Positions 27,074 to 36,361 of a stretch of DNA of 64,000 nt are shown piece after piece. Every line of letters starts with the position of its first letter. Position 1 is the stretch's first letter. The position numbers and the translations under genes were made by a program. Below the pieces are notes generated by a model. It worked only from the letters and a program-made list of their open reading frames with translations, searched no databases and was not told the DNA's origin. This stretch comes from Candidatus Obscuribacterales bacterium (GTDB lineage: Bacteria; Cyanobacteriota; Vampirovibrionia; Obscuribacterales; Obscuribacteraceae), in assembly GCA_021732025.1 (NCBI GenBank), contig JAKFVU010000028.1, forward strand, positions 1-64,000, read 5' to 3'.

Positions 27074-30000
27074 TTAGGAAAAGATAGGTGAACCCTTACG
27101 GCTCTCAATGTAAGCCAAAACCGTGGCCAATTCTTGTTCAAGCTTTTCGGTGAGCAGCGGAAGTTGGGCAGTATCACCATCTTTTGCCGAACTTTCGAGG
27201 GCCAAAGCCGAACGCGAAAGCGAATCGGCCGTCATGACAACCGCCAATCCTTTCAGTTGATGAGCGAGACGAATCGTCTCCAAATCGTTATTAGTGGCCA
27301 CCGCTTGGCGAATACAACTTAGTAAATCCTCGCATTCAGCGCTAAAACTACTAATTAAGCGCTTCAGATCCTGGAGCCCGTATAACGCCGCTAACTCCTC
27401 ACAATTGATAGGAATTTCTTCCATCACTTTGGTCACTGACAACTCTGAATCTATCTTGGTTGGGTGAACCGTGTCTGGCAACCACTTTTCAAGCAACCGA
27501 TAAAGTTGCTCTTGGCCAACAGGCTTACTCAAATAATCATCCATTCCAGCAGCAATACAATTCTCTCGATCGCCTTTCATGGCCGAAGCAGTCATAGCAA
27601 TAATAGGAATATGGCCGCCGCGAGCAGCTTCTTCTTGGCGTATCAGCAACGTTGCTTCATATCCGTCCATTTCTGGCATCTGACAATCCATCAATATCAA
27701 CGAATAAGAAGTTGAGCGAGAGGCGGCTAAAGCCTCTTTGCCATTCGACACCAAGTCAGCCTCTAGGCCTAAGCGCTGCACCTGTCGAAGCGCTAGCTCT
27801 TGCATAACAGCATTGTCTTCGGCGATGAGAATGCGCTGACCAGAAGCAACAGTTTTACTAGTCAACTTCGGTGTAGGCGAAACAATTGCATCAGATGGCC
27901 GCGATGGCAGCTCGATTGAGCCAGACTGCAATTCGCAACCTCCGCTCAACGACTTTTCTAACTCTGTTAAAAACTCAAACAACCGAAAAGGTTTCTGCAT
28001 GTGGCTGACATATGAGCTATCAGCAATGGCCTTACTAATCAATGTGCTAGTCGGAAGTTCACTGACACCAAGAACCATCAGGGCAGGCATACTGTTTTTG
28101 CAAGCTTCAGATACTGCTTGGCAAAAACTTTGAAATCGCTCTAATTCTCGAAGAGAAGGAATGGGCGAAAAACTACCAGATATGATTTTCCGCGAAGCCG
28201 AATCTTGATTGTCCGTTGCATTGATAGGGCTGGTTAACTCTTGGCCAAAAGCCATATCGTAAATTACTAATTGAGGGAATTGGACCGAAGCTGATGGACT
28301 CAGAGCTTTGTCGATTTGTTCGAGGGCACTGACAGTCGTAAGCTCAATATCGTAAATGGAGAGATAGCTAGCGACAATTTCATTGACCACAGCAGAACTT
28401 GAAACCAAAATCACTGAATTAGACATTCTAGAGTTAGCGCCAGATTGGCGATCGGGCAGCCGACTAGTCAATTTCAAACCAGGTGTCAAGAAGGTTTTTA
28501 TTGAAGTCGTATCTTGTACTTTCGCCACAGGTATAGCAAACCAAAACGACGAGCCAACTCCGGCTTCGCTAACAAAATCGATTGCACCAGACATCATTTC
28601 AACCAACAATTTGCTAATTGAAAGACCTAAACCGGTGCCACCATATTTGCGTGTGGTCGAACCATCGGCTTGAACGAAAGGCCTAAATAGCCGCTTACGA
28701 GCAGACTGAGACAAGCCAATCCCGCTATCAGTCACCGTAAATTTAACTCTAACGCCTGGGTCACCAGTTTGCTCTTGAGCTGAGGCGAGTACCTCTAAAC
28801 TGTCATCGGCCTCAGCCAACTCTGCCCGCAAAAACACTTCGCCTTGCTTAGTAAATTTAACGGCGTTGCTAGCAAGGTTGAGCAGAACTTGCCTGATGCG
28901 CACAGGATCTCCGCGCAATGTAGCCGGTAAGCGCGGATCCACCCAGGTCAGCAGTGCTAGATTTTTCTTGCGAGCAGCAGGAGCTAGCAATTCGGCACAA
29001 TCTTCAATCAATGAAAGAATACTGAAATCGACATTGTCCAGCTCAACTCGCCCAGCTTCGATCTTAGAGAAGTCGAGAATATCATTGATAATAGTCAACA
29101 GTGACTGAGCTGAATCTTTTACCATTGTAGTAAATTGTTTTTGCTGACTGTCTAAAACGGTATCGAGTAAAAGCTCAGACATACCGATAACAGCCGAAAT
29201 AGGTGTGCGTATTTCGTGCGAAATGTTAGCAACGAATTCACTCTTCAACTTTGACGCTTCTAAGGCTGAATCATAGGCAATCTCAAGTTTACGAGTTAAG
29301 GTCTCTAATTCTTGATTAACTGAAGCCAGCCTGTCAACACGTTCTTGCAAATCTAAATTGAGCTTTCTGATCTCTTCATCGGCTTGTTTCTTCTCGTTGA
29401 TGTCTGTGACTAATCCATTGAAAATGACATCGCCGTTATCGAGCACTTCTGGTGAAGAAGAACATCTAATCCACTTAATGCCACCAAGTTTGGTGATCAG
29501 CCGCCCTTCCCATTCGAAGACAGACGGCCCCACATAGGCGTCGGCAATGGTTTGCCACATGCTGGGTAAGTCTTCAGGGTGAATGCGTGAGAAGACTAGT
29601 GCCGGGTCTGCCATCATGGCATCGGGCTCAACTTCTAAAATATTCCTACAGCTTTCACTGACATACGGGAAATAGAAACTGCCGTCCCGGCGATGAACAT
29701 ATTGATAGATGCCGCCCGGCACGTGCGAAGCAAGCTGGTTAAAGCGAGCCTCACTCTGTTGCAGCGAGGCCTCAACTTCTTTGCGAGCGCTAATGTCTTT
29801 ATTGAAAACATAATAGCCTGTAAACTTATCTTTTAAATCTGTAACGCGCACCATAGTCAGTAGCTGGTGAAACAGCACACCATCTTTGCGCTGGCCCAGA
29901 AGCTCGGCTTCGGCCTTGCCTGTTTCTAACATAGTGGTATAGCAACGCTTCCACTTACTGTGATCTTCGACATAAATGCAGTCTTGAACCGATGAAAGAA

Positions 30001-31786
30001 TCAGTTCTTCCATGGCATAGCCGTACAAATCGGCATATGACTTATTGACTGACAAATAGCGGTCGTCGACATCAATTTTGGCAATACCTTCGACAGCATT
30101 TTTCATGGCGACGTTTATATCAAGCAGCTCAATCTCGGCAGCTTTGCGATCGGTTATGTCATAGGCAACGCCGTACATGAGACCATTACGAGCCGGGGTG
30201 GCACTCCAAAGCAACCAGCAAATAGAGCCGTCTTTACAGACATAGCGATTTTCAAAGTTAACGACGCTTATGCCAGCGAGCAACTCACTGTGTTTCAAAT
30301 CACTTTGCTGCAAGTCATCAGGATGAATAAACTCTCTATACGGCTTAGCCATAAGTTCTTCTACGCTGTAGCCGAGCTTGTCACTCCAGGCCGAATTAAT
30401 ACGCTTAAAATAGCCATCTTCAGAAGCAATACAAAACAAGTCATGGGATAGGTTGAAGTAGATGTTAGCTTCGTTGAGTTCTTTAGTGCGCTCAATAACC
30501 TTGTGTTCTAAATCAGCTTGCGCGGCCTTCAATTCATCTTCAGCACTTTTAAGTTGAGTGACATCAGAACAAAAAGCTATGACCCCTTGAATTACTCCAT
30601 TCTCGTCACGGTACGGCATCTTATCAGTATGCAACCAACGAATAGTGCCATCACCCCGACGCACAATTTCGACAATACCAAGCTTTGGTTTGCCCGACTG
30701 AATGACTTCGAGATCGGCCAAGAAGTATTGCTCAGATTCTTCAGGGTAAAGCTCTTCAATTGACTTGCCTTCCAAATCTGATGCCGAAACTCCAAGGGTG
30801 TCGCAAACAGCTTTGTTCACTCTAGTAATGCGATTATTGAGATCTTTGTACCAGACCATAGAAGGCATTGAATCTAGAATCACTTGCTCATGGGCACGCT
30901 GAAGACCAAGCAAGTCTTGGGCCTGGCGCCTCTCAAAGACAACGGAGAGGTGAGTGCCAATTTCTTCAATGGCATTTAGAAAATACTTGTCTGGTGCGCC
31001 GCGGCGAACACCAAAAAATTCAAAAACAGCAAGCAGCTTTTGACCGTTTCTTACCGGAAAAGCGAAACCGGATTGGATAGTGGAAAGGGTAGCAAGTGAG
31101 CGCTTCTCTACAGCAACATTGTCGATGAAAACAGGTGTATTTTCCGTCGCTGCTTTTCCCGGCAGACCTTCACCTAATTTCAATTCGGAAGCAAGGCTGT
31201 CATGGCGAAATACATTGGCGGGCAACGACGAATAAAAAGCAACTTCAGAACAGCGCAGAGCCCCCTCGTCTTGAGTCGGATACCAGGCTTGACCAATCTG
31301 CCAGTTAGCCAGCTGACAGATTCTAGAGATGCAGTGCAAACTAATATCATCGATGCGCTCGAGCTCACTGGCCTCAGCAATCACTTCAACCACCAAGGCT
31401 AAAGCTTCTTCAATACGCCGACGCTCGCTGACGTCATAGCTGATACCGCGCATAAATTTAGGTTCGAGACCATCAAAATCAACATTGACTCGATCAGAGA
31501 GCCAAATATACTGGCCATCGGCACGCCTCATGCGATAGATCACTTCGTAGTGATTGTTTTCACGCGTGACGCTATCTTTGGCGCGCTGAACTTTGCTTAA
31601 GTCTTCAGGGTGACAAATGCTGGCAAAAAGGGTGGGATCGGCCATCCACTTTTCAACAGAATAGCCAAGCAACGACACAGCATGCTGCGAAACAAACGAA
31701 ATCTGCGAAGTCTTGAAATCTGCTTCCCAAATGATTGCTTCGACCGAATTGAGCAGGGTCTCGAATTTACGGCTACTGTCATTCAT
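27074..31786 (-). CDS. Cytosolic hybrid sensor histidine kinase with five PAS domains, GAF, REC and HPt
   Basis: The 1570-residue protein has no membrane segment. In order it shows PAS (1-128), GAF (130-290), PAS (about 298-420), PAS (436-555), PAS (556-680), PAS (681-805) and a coiled coil. The HisKA domain has His857 in NISHEIRTP. The HATPase domain (about 965-1085) has DSGIGL and GGTGLGLSI, a degenerate receiver follows (about 1115-1260), then a full receiver (1315-1435, Asp1367 in LMDCQMPEMDG), and HPt (His1509 in AHQLKG). This is a complete phosphorelay in one chain, BarA-like but with many cytoplasmic sensor domains. It heads the acylase/DUF3160 gene group, and the output regulator is not adjacent. 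Confidence 0.95.
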   Translation of the reverse strand: MNDSSRKFETLLNSVEAIIWEADFKTSQISFVSQHAVSLLGYSVEKWMADPTLFASICHPEDLSKVQRAKDSVTRENNHYEVIYRMRRADGQYIWLSDRVNVDFDGLEPKFMRGISYDVSERRRIEEALALVVEVIAEASELERIDDISLHCISRICQLANWQIGQAWYPTQDEGALRCSEVAFYSSLPANVFRHDSLASELKLGEGLPGKAATENTPVFIDNVAVEKRSLATLSTIQSGFAFPVRNGQKLLAVFEFFGVRRGAPDKYFLNAIEEIGTHLSVVFERRQAQDLLGLQRAHEQVILDSMPSMVWYKDLNNRITRVNKAVCDTLGVSASDLEGKSIEELYPEESEQYFLADLEVIQSGKPKLGIVEIVRRGDGTIRWLHTDKMPYRDENGVIQGVIAFCSDVTQLKSAEDELKAAQADLEHKVIERTKELNEANIYFNLSHDLFCIASEDGYFKRINSAWSDKLGYSVEELMAKPYREFIHPDDLQQSDLKHSELLAGISVVNFENRYVCKDGSICWLLWSATPARNGLMYGVAYDITDRKAAEIELLDINVAMKNAVEGIAKIDVDDRYLSVNKSYADLYGYAMEELILSSVQDCIYVEDHSKWKRCYTTMLETGKAEAELLGQRKDGVLFHQLLTMVRVTDLKDKFTGYYVFNKDISARKEVEASLQQSEARFNQLASHVPGGIYQYVHRRDGSFYFPYVSESCRNILEVEPDAMMADPALVFSRIHPEDLPSMWQTIADAYVGPSVFEWEGRLITKLGGIKWIRCSSSPEVLDNGDVIFNGLVTDINEKKQADEEIRKLNLDLQERVDRLASVNQELETLTRKLEIAYDSALEASKLKSEFVANISHEIRTPISAVIGMSELLLDTVLDSQQKQFTTMVKDSAQSLLTIINDILDFSKIEAGRVELDNVDFSILSLIEDCAELLAPAARKKNLALLTWVDPRLPATLRGDPVRIRQVLLNLASNAVKFTKQGEVFLRAELAEADDSLEVLASAQEQTGDPGVRVKFTVTDSGIGLSQSARKRLFRPFVQADGSTTRKYGGTGLGLSISKLLVEMMSGAIDFVSEAGVGSSFWFAIPVAKVQDTTSIKTFLTPGLKLTSRLPDRQSGANSRMSNSVILVSSSAVVNEIVASYLSIYDIELTTVSALEQIDKALSPSASVQFPQLVIYDMAFGQELTSPINATDNQDSASRKIISGSFSPIPSLRELERFQSFCQAVSEACKNSMPALMVLGVSELPTSTLISKAIADSSYVSHMQKPFRLFEFLTELEKSLSGGCELQSGSIELPSRPSDAIVSPTPKLTSKTVASGQRILIAEDNAVMQELALRQVQRLGLEADLVSNGKEALAASRSTSYSLILMDCQMPEMDGYEATLLIRQEEAARGGHIPIIAMTASAMKGDRENCIAAGMDDYLSKPVGQEQLYRLLEKWLPDTVHPTKIDSELSVTKVMEEIPINCEELAALYGLQDLKRLISSFSAECEDLLSCIRQAVATNNDLETIRLAHQLKGLAVVMTADSLSRSALALESSAKDGDTAQLPLLTEKLEQELATVLAYIESRKGSPIFS

Positions 31787-31822
31787 CGGTCATAAGGCTC
31801 TTTATTTAAGATTCTTCAGAAT

Positions 31823-31835
31823 AGTATTCAATACT
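31823..31835. promoter_or_regulatory. 13-bp perfect palindrome between divergent genes
   Basis: AGTATT-C-AATACT is a perfect 6+1+6 palindrome, 36 bases before the kinase start and 73 before the DUF2142 gene, in the only space for both promoters. Its size suits a dimeric repressor or activator operator. The spacer is too short for a stable RNA hairpin. Confidence 0.35.
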
Positions 31836-31908
31836 AAGATGATAGCTGACTACTCTATTATAAGGGTGCTATCAACTGTAATTGCTGATTTAACTCGCGG
31901 GAGACTCT

Positions 31909-33243
31909 ATGGCAGACGCTCGTACCAGAGTGCTGGTACTGCTTTTAGCCTATTTCACCATCAGGTTGCCCTGGCTCTTTTTAGTGCCAATGAAAGAAGC
32001 GCCAGATGAATATGCTCATTTTTGGATTTTGCGCTATCTCACTGAGCATCTCAGACTACCGGAGGGCGCTGAAGTCTTAGCTGGTGGCCCTTCGGCAGTC
32101 TACGGCTCTTATCCACCATTTGGTTATATCCCCCATGTTCTGGCCTCTCTGGTCGGAGCAAAGATAGCTCCGGCCGTCGACATCTCTCTCAGCTCGCGCT
32201 TCGGCAGCCTCCTAGCTGGCGCTGTACTCATTCCATGCGCTGACTATTTTGGCAGACTACTTTTTAGCCATTCCCGCCTCTTTGCCATAGCCCTGCCAAT
32301 CATGGTTATCTTTCATCCGCAGCTAGTCTTCGTCAATGCCTATGCCAATTGTGATACCACAACTGCAGCACTAGCGGCAGTGACACTTGTGTTGCTTAGC
32401 AAGACATTGCTTAACGGATTGCAGGTTAAATACAGCCTAGTTTTAGGCGTGGTTCTCGGTTGGTTAGCATTGACCAAATATTCAGGCTATTCGATGTTTC
32501 CCACTGCTGCTATAGCAATTTTATTGGCAGCCTGGTTACATCGCACAAAAGTGACGAGCCTGTTTCTCAATTGCGCTCTTGTCGCGGCAGTGTCACTGGG
32601 GTTAAGTGTCTGGTGGTTTGTTCGCAACGCCGCAATTTTCGACGGCGACTATCTTGGCACGAAAACCATGTATCACACTTGGGCTGTCACTTTCAAACGA
32701 GAGCTAGTATTTCACAAAAGCGCTTGGACATTCTTGAAAGATCACCGCTGGTGGCGCACCATTATCTATTCTTACTGGGGCTACTTCGGATACATGACTC
32801 AAGAAATGGCTCGCCCGCTCTATATTGTCTATCAGACTTTTATGGCAATAAGCATTGTGGCAGCTCTTGTGCGAGCGGTAAATGCAGTGCAAAGACAAAA
32901 GCTACTACTGGTGATACCAAATATATTCTCTAGTCTCAACAAAGACGCTGCCGTGCCAGCAGTATGGTTCACGTTGATAATTAGCTTCGCCATTAATCTA
33001 GGGGCCATGGTCTACGCCTCAATGGCTAACTTTGGATTAGCTCAAGGGCGCTACTTATTCCCCAACGAAATTCCAATCATGGCTATGCTTCTTGGCGGCC
33101 TCTACCTACTGCCTAATGCATGGAAAAATAAGGCTGCAATGACTCTTTTGACATTCAATACCAGTGCCTGCATTTATCAGTTTTACAAACTCTCTACGCT
33201 TCCAGAATATTGTTTTAATTTCATTCGCACTTATACGCAATAG
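31909..33243 (+). CDS. DUF2142-like polytopic membrane protein (glycosyltransferase-like)
   Basis: The 444-residue protein has about ten to twelve hydrophobic segments. The N-terminal loop contains APDEYAHFW followed by YPPFGYIPHVL, the landmark of DUF2142 and related GT-C type membrane transferases, in which acidic residues near the first loop are catalytic. These enzymes use polyprenyl-linked sugars for envelope glycans or protein O-glycosylation. The ATG has GGGAG 7 bases upstream. It is divergent from the kinase gene. The family identity is likely, the sugar substrate is unknown, and no polyprenyl-phosphate synthase is adjacent. Confidence 0.72.
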   Translation: MADARTRVLVLLLAYFTIRLPWLFLVPMKEAPDEYAHFWILRYLTEHLRLPEGAEVLAGGPSAVYGSYPPFGYIPHVLASLVGAKIAPAVDISLSSRFGSLLAGAVLIPCADYFGRLLFSHSRLFAIALPIMVIFHPQLVFVNAYANCDTTTAALAAVTLVLLSKTLLNGLQVKYSLVLGVVLGWLALTKYSGYSMFPTAAIAILLAAWLHRTKVTSLFLNCALVAAVSLGLSVWWFVRNAAIFDGDYLGTKTMYHTWAVTFKRELVFHKSAWTFLKDHRWWRTIIYSYWGYFGYMTQEMARPLYIVYQTFMAISIVAALVRAVNAVQRQKLLLVIPNIFSSLNKDAAVPAVWFTLIISFAINLGAMVYASMANFGLAQGRYLFPNEIPIMAMLLGGLYLLPNAWKNKAAMTLLTFNTSACIYQFYKLSTLPEYCFNFIRTYTQ

Positions 33244-33453
33244 CGCCAGACAAACTTATCCAGTTCTTGAGCGATTTTGCTGTAAATAGCACCACCGATA
33301 ACGTCCTTGAAACGCAATACTGTTATGGCTAAAAGATAATTTTACTATTGGTTTGCAATGATAGAATTCGGCCACATCTATATTTACTAAAACAACTTGG
33401 TGGGAGCCTCATATGACTGTCCAGACCAGGCGAAGAAAGGCGAATTGCTTTAT

Positions 33454-35118
33454 ATGAAAGTAAGTTTCGTCCGCGGCATTTCACTGTCATTGTCACTATT
33501 GATTTGTATCTTGCCAGCTCTAGCAGCCGACGAGAATATTCCACCACTGCGTGGAATCGAGGCTGATCAGCCAGTCAATACACAGCTCCCTAGCTCAGAG
33601 GTTGCGCCAGTTTTCCCAACTATGCCTAATCGTCAGGTACCAGCCGATCCAGGTGTAATCGCAGATAAATCAAAGTATTTCAAGACTCCCCTTGGCAGCT
33701 TTTCAGAAGATAGTCTGAACTTCAAAACTACTGCGGCAGAAAACCTGGTACCAGTTGGCAATGACAAGCTTCCACCAATAAAGCTAGAGGCCACATACAA
33801 TCAGCCTATTAGTTTAAAAGATGTCCTTACGCTCACACGAGACAATAACCTACCGATCAAAATTGCCCAAACCGATGCCCTTGGCTCAAAATACAAACTC
33901 ATTGGATCGTTTGGTGCCTTTTTGCCAAGCCTGTCAATGAATTATGTACCGCAGCGATTGAAATCTGGTGGCACCGAAGTACGCACATCTCCATTCTTTG
34001 TCACTCTAATATATCCAGTTTTCTTGGGTGGTGGTGCGGCCTTCACCTCACTGCAACGATTGCACGAAATGCGGGCGGCACGTCAGGTTACTTACAAGTA
34101 CACCAATGATGCATTGCTTGATTCATATCTAAAATACTACGATGTAGTACTGAATTGGGCTCTCCTCGACCTCAGAGCAAAATCGCTAGAAGTAGCAGAC
34201 ACCCAGCTTTCGATCAATAAAGATTTGAAAACTGCTGGCCTCGGCACAGACTTCGAAGTGATGCAGAGCAAGACTCTCTACGCCCTCGAAAAGCAAAAAT
34301 TAGTGCGCCAAGAAGTTGAACTAAGAAGGGCTGCACTAAAGCTCTGCGTAGTTCTCAATCACAGCGTACTTGTTAATTTAGTACCGTCAGACAATCAAAT
34401 TAACAGACAAGCCTTGGTAGCACCAACACAATCACCCGAACTACTGACCTCTCTGGCCGTACAAAACAGACCTGAGCTAGCACGCTGGGAAGAGCTCAGG
34501 CTTGCCGCACGCAATGCCACTAGGGCAGCAGGTTCAGGTCTTTTGCCGAGAGCAGCATTTTTCACAAACAACTCCACCAATATTGGTGGCGGCGACTCAA
34601 CAGTTATTATTCCTACCGGTGGCGGCAGTGCCGCAGGTGGTGTCACCTCGTCTATAAATGGCGGCAGTAACAGCAGCTACTCTGCCGGTTTCATCTTAAA
34701 CTGGCTCATTGCTGGCGCCGGTGTAGAAAGCGCTAGCAATATTTTAGTGGGTCGCCAAAACACTCGCAGAGCCATTTTGGAAGGCAGAGAAGAATTGTTG
34801 CGAATCAGTGCCGAAGTGCGTGACGCTTACCTTGATACACGCGCTTCTGAAACCGAAATTGATGTAACCTCAGATGCGGTGCAAGCGGCAACTGAACAGC
34901 TGCGCATGGCAACCGTGCGCATCTCCCACCAAATTGGCACTAACCTAGAAGTAATTCAGGCCCAGAAAGACTATATAGAAGCCCTCAGTCGGCGCATAGA
35001 AGCATTTGTAAGATACAAACAGTCGCAAGCTCGCCTGCTGCATGCAACCGGCTTGATCTCGGTTGATACTCTTACTGCCACACAACCACAACGCTTTCAA
35101 GTGAGGAGAACTAAGTAA
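33454..35118 (+). CDS. TolC-type outer membrane channel of the RND efflux operon
   Basis: The start is set at the ATG at 33454 because it gives a clean signal peptide (MKVSFVRG then a hydrophobic core ending ALAA); a TTG at 33397 would place a hydrophilic stretch before it. The 554-residue product has two OEP halves with LSLNMNY-like beta segments, long helical hairpins and a Gly/Ser-rich loop near the middle (GGGSAAGG). It carries solute out through the outer membrane. The adaptor gene follows after one base, so this is the first gene of the pump operon. An N-terminal extension of about 110 residues is rich in Pro and unusual for TolC. Confidence 0.9.
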   Translation: MKVSFVRGISLSLSLLICILPALAADENIPPLRGIEADQPVNTQLPSSEVAPVFPTMPNRQVPADPGVIADKSKYFKTPLGSFSEDSLNFKTTAAENLVPVGNDKLPPIKLEATYNQPISLKDVLTLTRDNNLPIKIAQTDALGSKYKLIGSFGAFLPSLSMNYVPQRLKSGGTEVRTSPFFVTLIYPVFLGGGAAFTSLQRLHEMRAARQVTYKYTNDALLDSYLKYYDVVLNWALLDLRAKSLEVADTQLSINKDLKTAGLGTDFEVMQSKTLYALEKQKLVRQEVELRRAALKLCVVLNHSVLVNLVPSDNQINRQALVAPTQSPELLTSLAVQNRPELARWEELRLAARNATRAAGSGLLPRAAFFTNNSTNIGGGDSTVIIPTGGGSAAGGVTSSINGGSNSSYSAGFILNWLIAGAGVESASNILVGRQNTRRAILEGREELLRISAEVRDAYLDTRASETEIDVTSDAVQAATEQLRMATVRISHQIGTNLEVIQAQKDYIEALSRRIEAFVRYKQSQARLLHATGLISVDTLTATQPQRFQVRRTK

Positions 35119-35119
35119 C

Positions 35120-36361
35120 ATGCGCCAAGGTGTTTCTCCAAGATTTGTCACTCTTCTCTGTTGGCTATTTGTCAGCAGCCTCCCCTTACTCAGCGGCTGT
35201 AAATCAGAGACTGAGACAAAAAACGAACCAGCACATAAGAAAGAAGTGCCAGTAACGTTAAAGAAGATTGAGTCGAGCAATGTTGCATCGACTTACTCAC
35301 TAGTGGGATCTATGGACTCTCGCAATTCTGTAGATATCTATCCACGAATCGACGGCTATATTGTCAAAATTCCAATCACTGCAGGTATGCCCATTGAAAA
35401 AGGGCAGTTGCTATTCGAAGTCGATAGCAACAAGCAAGAAGCAGCTGTGGCCGCCAAGCGCAGCAGCGTCGAACTTGCAAAATCTGACTACGCAAAAGAA
35501 GTGGGAAAACTTGGTTCTCTCCAAGCGGACCATGATGGCAAACAATCACAAGTCGACCTCAACAATGTCGAATACCAACGCTATTATTGGCTAGAAAAGC
35601 GCGGGGTGGTTCCCTTAGCCACTGTAGACAGAGAAGACAGAAATCTGCGAGTAGCTAAAGCAGATCTCAATTCACTAAACGCTGAAACTGAAGCACAAAA
35701 AGAAGTTATTGAGCGGGCAAAACAACGTATTGAAGAGGCAAAATCGGAACTAAAAGTTGAGCAAGCCGAACTTGGCTATCGCACCATGACTGCACCATTC
35801 AGTGGTGTAATCGGAAACGTTCCAGTCAAACTCGGTGACTATGTTAATCCCCAAACAAAACTAACAACCCTGAGTAAAAACAGACCACTCGAAGTCAACG
35901 TAGAAGTTCCTCAAGAGATGGCTAAACAAATTCGCGTTGGCACTAGAATGGAAATTTTAGGCAATGACGGCGTACCATACGGCGAAACATCTGTGTTTTA
36001 TGTGGCGCCTACCGTCAATTTACAGAACCAGTCTGTGCTAGTCAAAGGCGAGTTTAGCAACACCAAAGATCAACTGCGCCCCGACCAATCAGTACAAGTC
36101 AAAATGATACTCAAAACCGAAGCAACGCTTTCGGTACCCACCGAAGCTATATCATTTGTAGCAGGCAAGGCCTTTGTTTTCGTGGCAGCACAAGGTGTAG
36201 ACGGTAAAGCAATAGCAAGGCAAAGACCTATTGAGATTAGCTCAATTCAGAACAATACAGCCACTGTAAAATCAGGCCTGCATCCTGGCGAAGAAATTGT
36301 CACTTCTGGCATTCAACTTCTAGCGGACAAATCACCTATCGACGCGTCCGGGAGCCACTGA
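35120..36361 (+). CDS. RND efflux periplasmic adaptor lipoprotein (MFP/HlyD family)
   Basis: This 413-residue protein has a lipobox signal (LLSGC, Cys26), so it is an inner-membrane-anchored lipoprotein as in AcrA. The order is the usual one: beta-barrel/lipoyl half (VDIYPRIDGYIVKIPITAGM), an alpha-hairpin with a long coiled coil (about 105-210), the second lipoyl half with TAPFSGVIGNVPVKLGDYV, then beta-barrel and membrane-proximal domains ending in the HPGEEIVTSG motif. It joins pump and channel. The ATG lies one base after the TolC stop, and its TGA overlaps the pump ATG by one base (TGATG). Confidence 0.93.
   Translation: MRQGVSPRFVTLLCWLFVSSLPLLSGCKSETETKNEPAHKKEVPVTLKKIESSNVASTYSLVGSMDSRNSVDIYPRIDGYIVKIPITAGMPIEKGQLLFEVDSNKQEAAVAAKRSSVELAKSDYAKEVGKLGSLQADHDGKQSQVDLNNVEYQRYYWLEKRGVVPLATVDREDRNLRVAKADLNSLNAETEAQKEVIERAKQRIEEAKSELKVEQAELGYRTMTAPFSGVIGNVPVKLGDYVNPQTKLTTLSKNRPLEVNVEVPQEMAKQIRVGTRMEILGNDGVPYGETSVFYVAPTVNLQNQSVLVKGEFSNTKDQLRPDQSVQVKMILKTEATLSVPTEAISFVAGKAFVFVAAQGVDGKAIARQRPIEISSIQNNTATVKSGLHPGEEIVTSGIQLLADKSPIDASGSH

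Noticed and set aside
33326-33453. Promoter for the RND operon upstream of 33454
   Set aside because: Several A/T-rich hexamers are present (for example TTGCAA and TATATT) but none has usual spacing, so no site was called.
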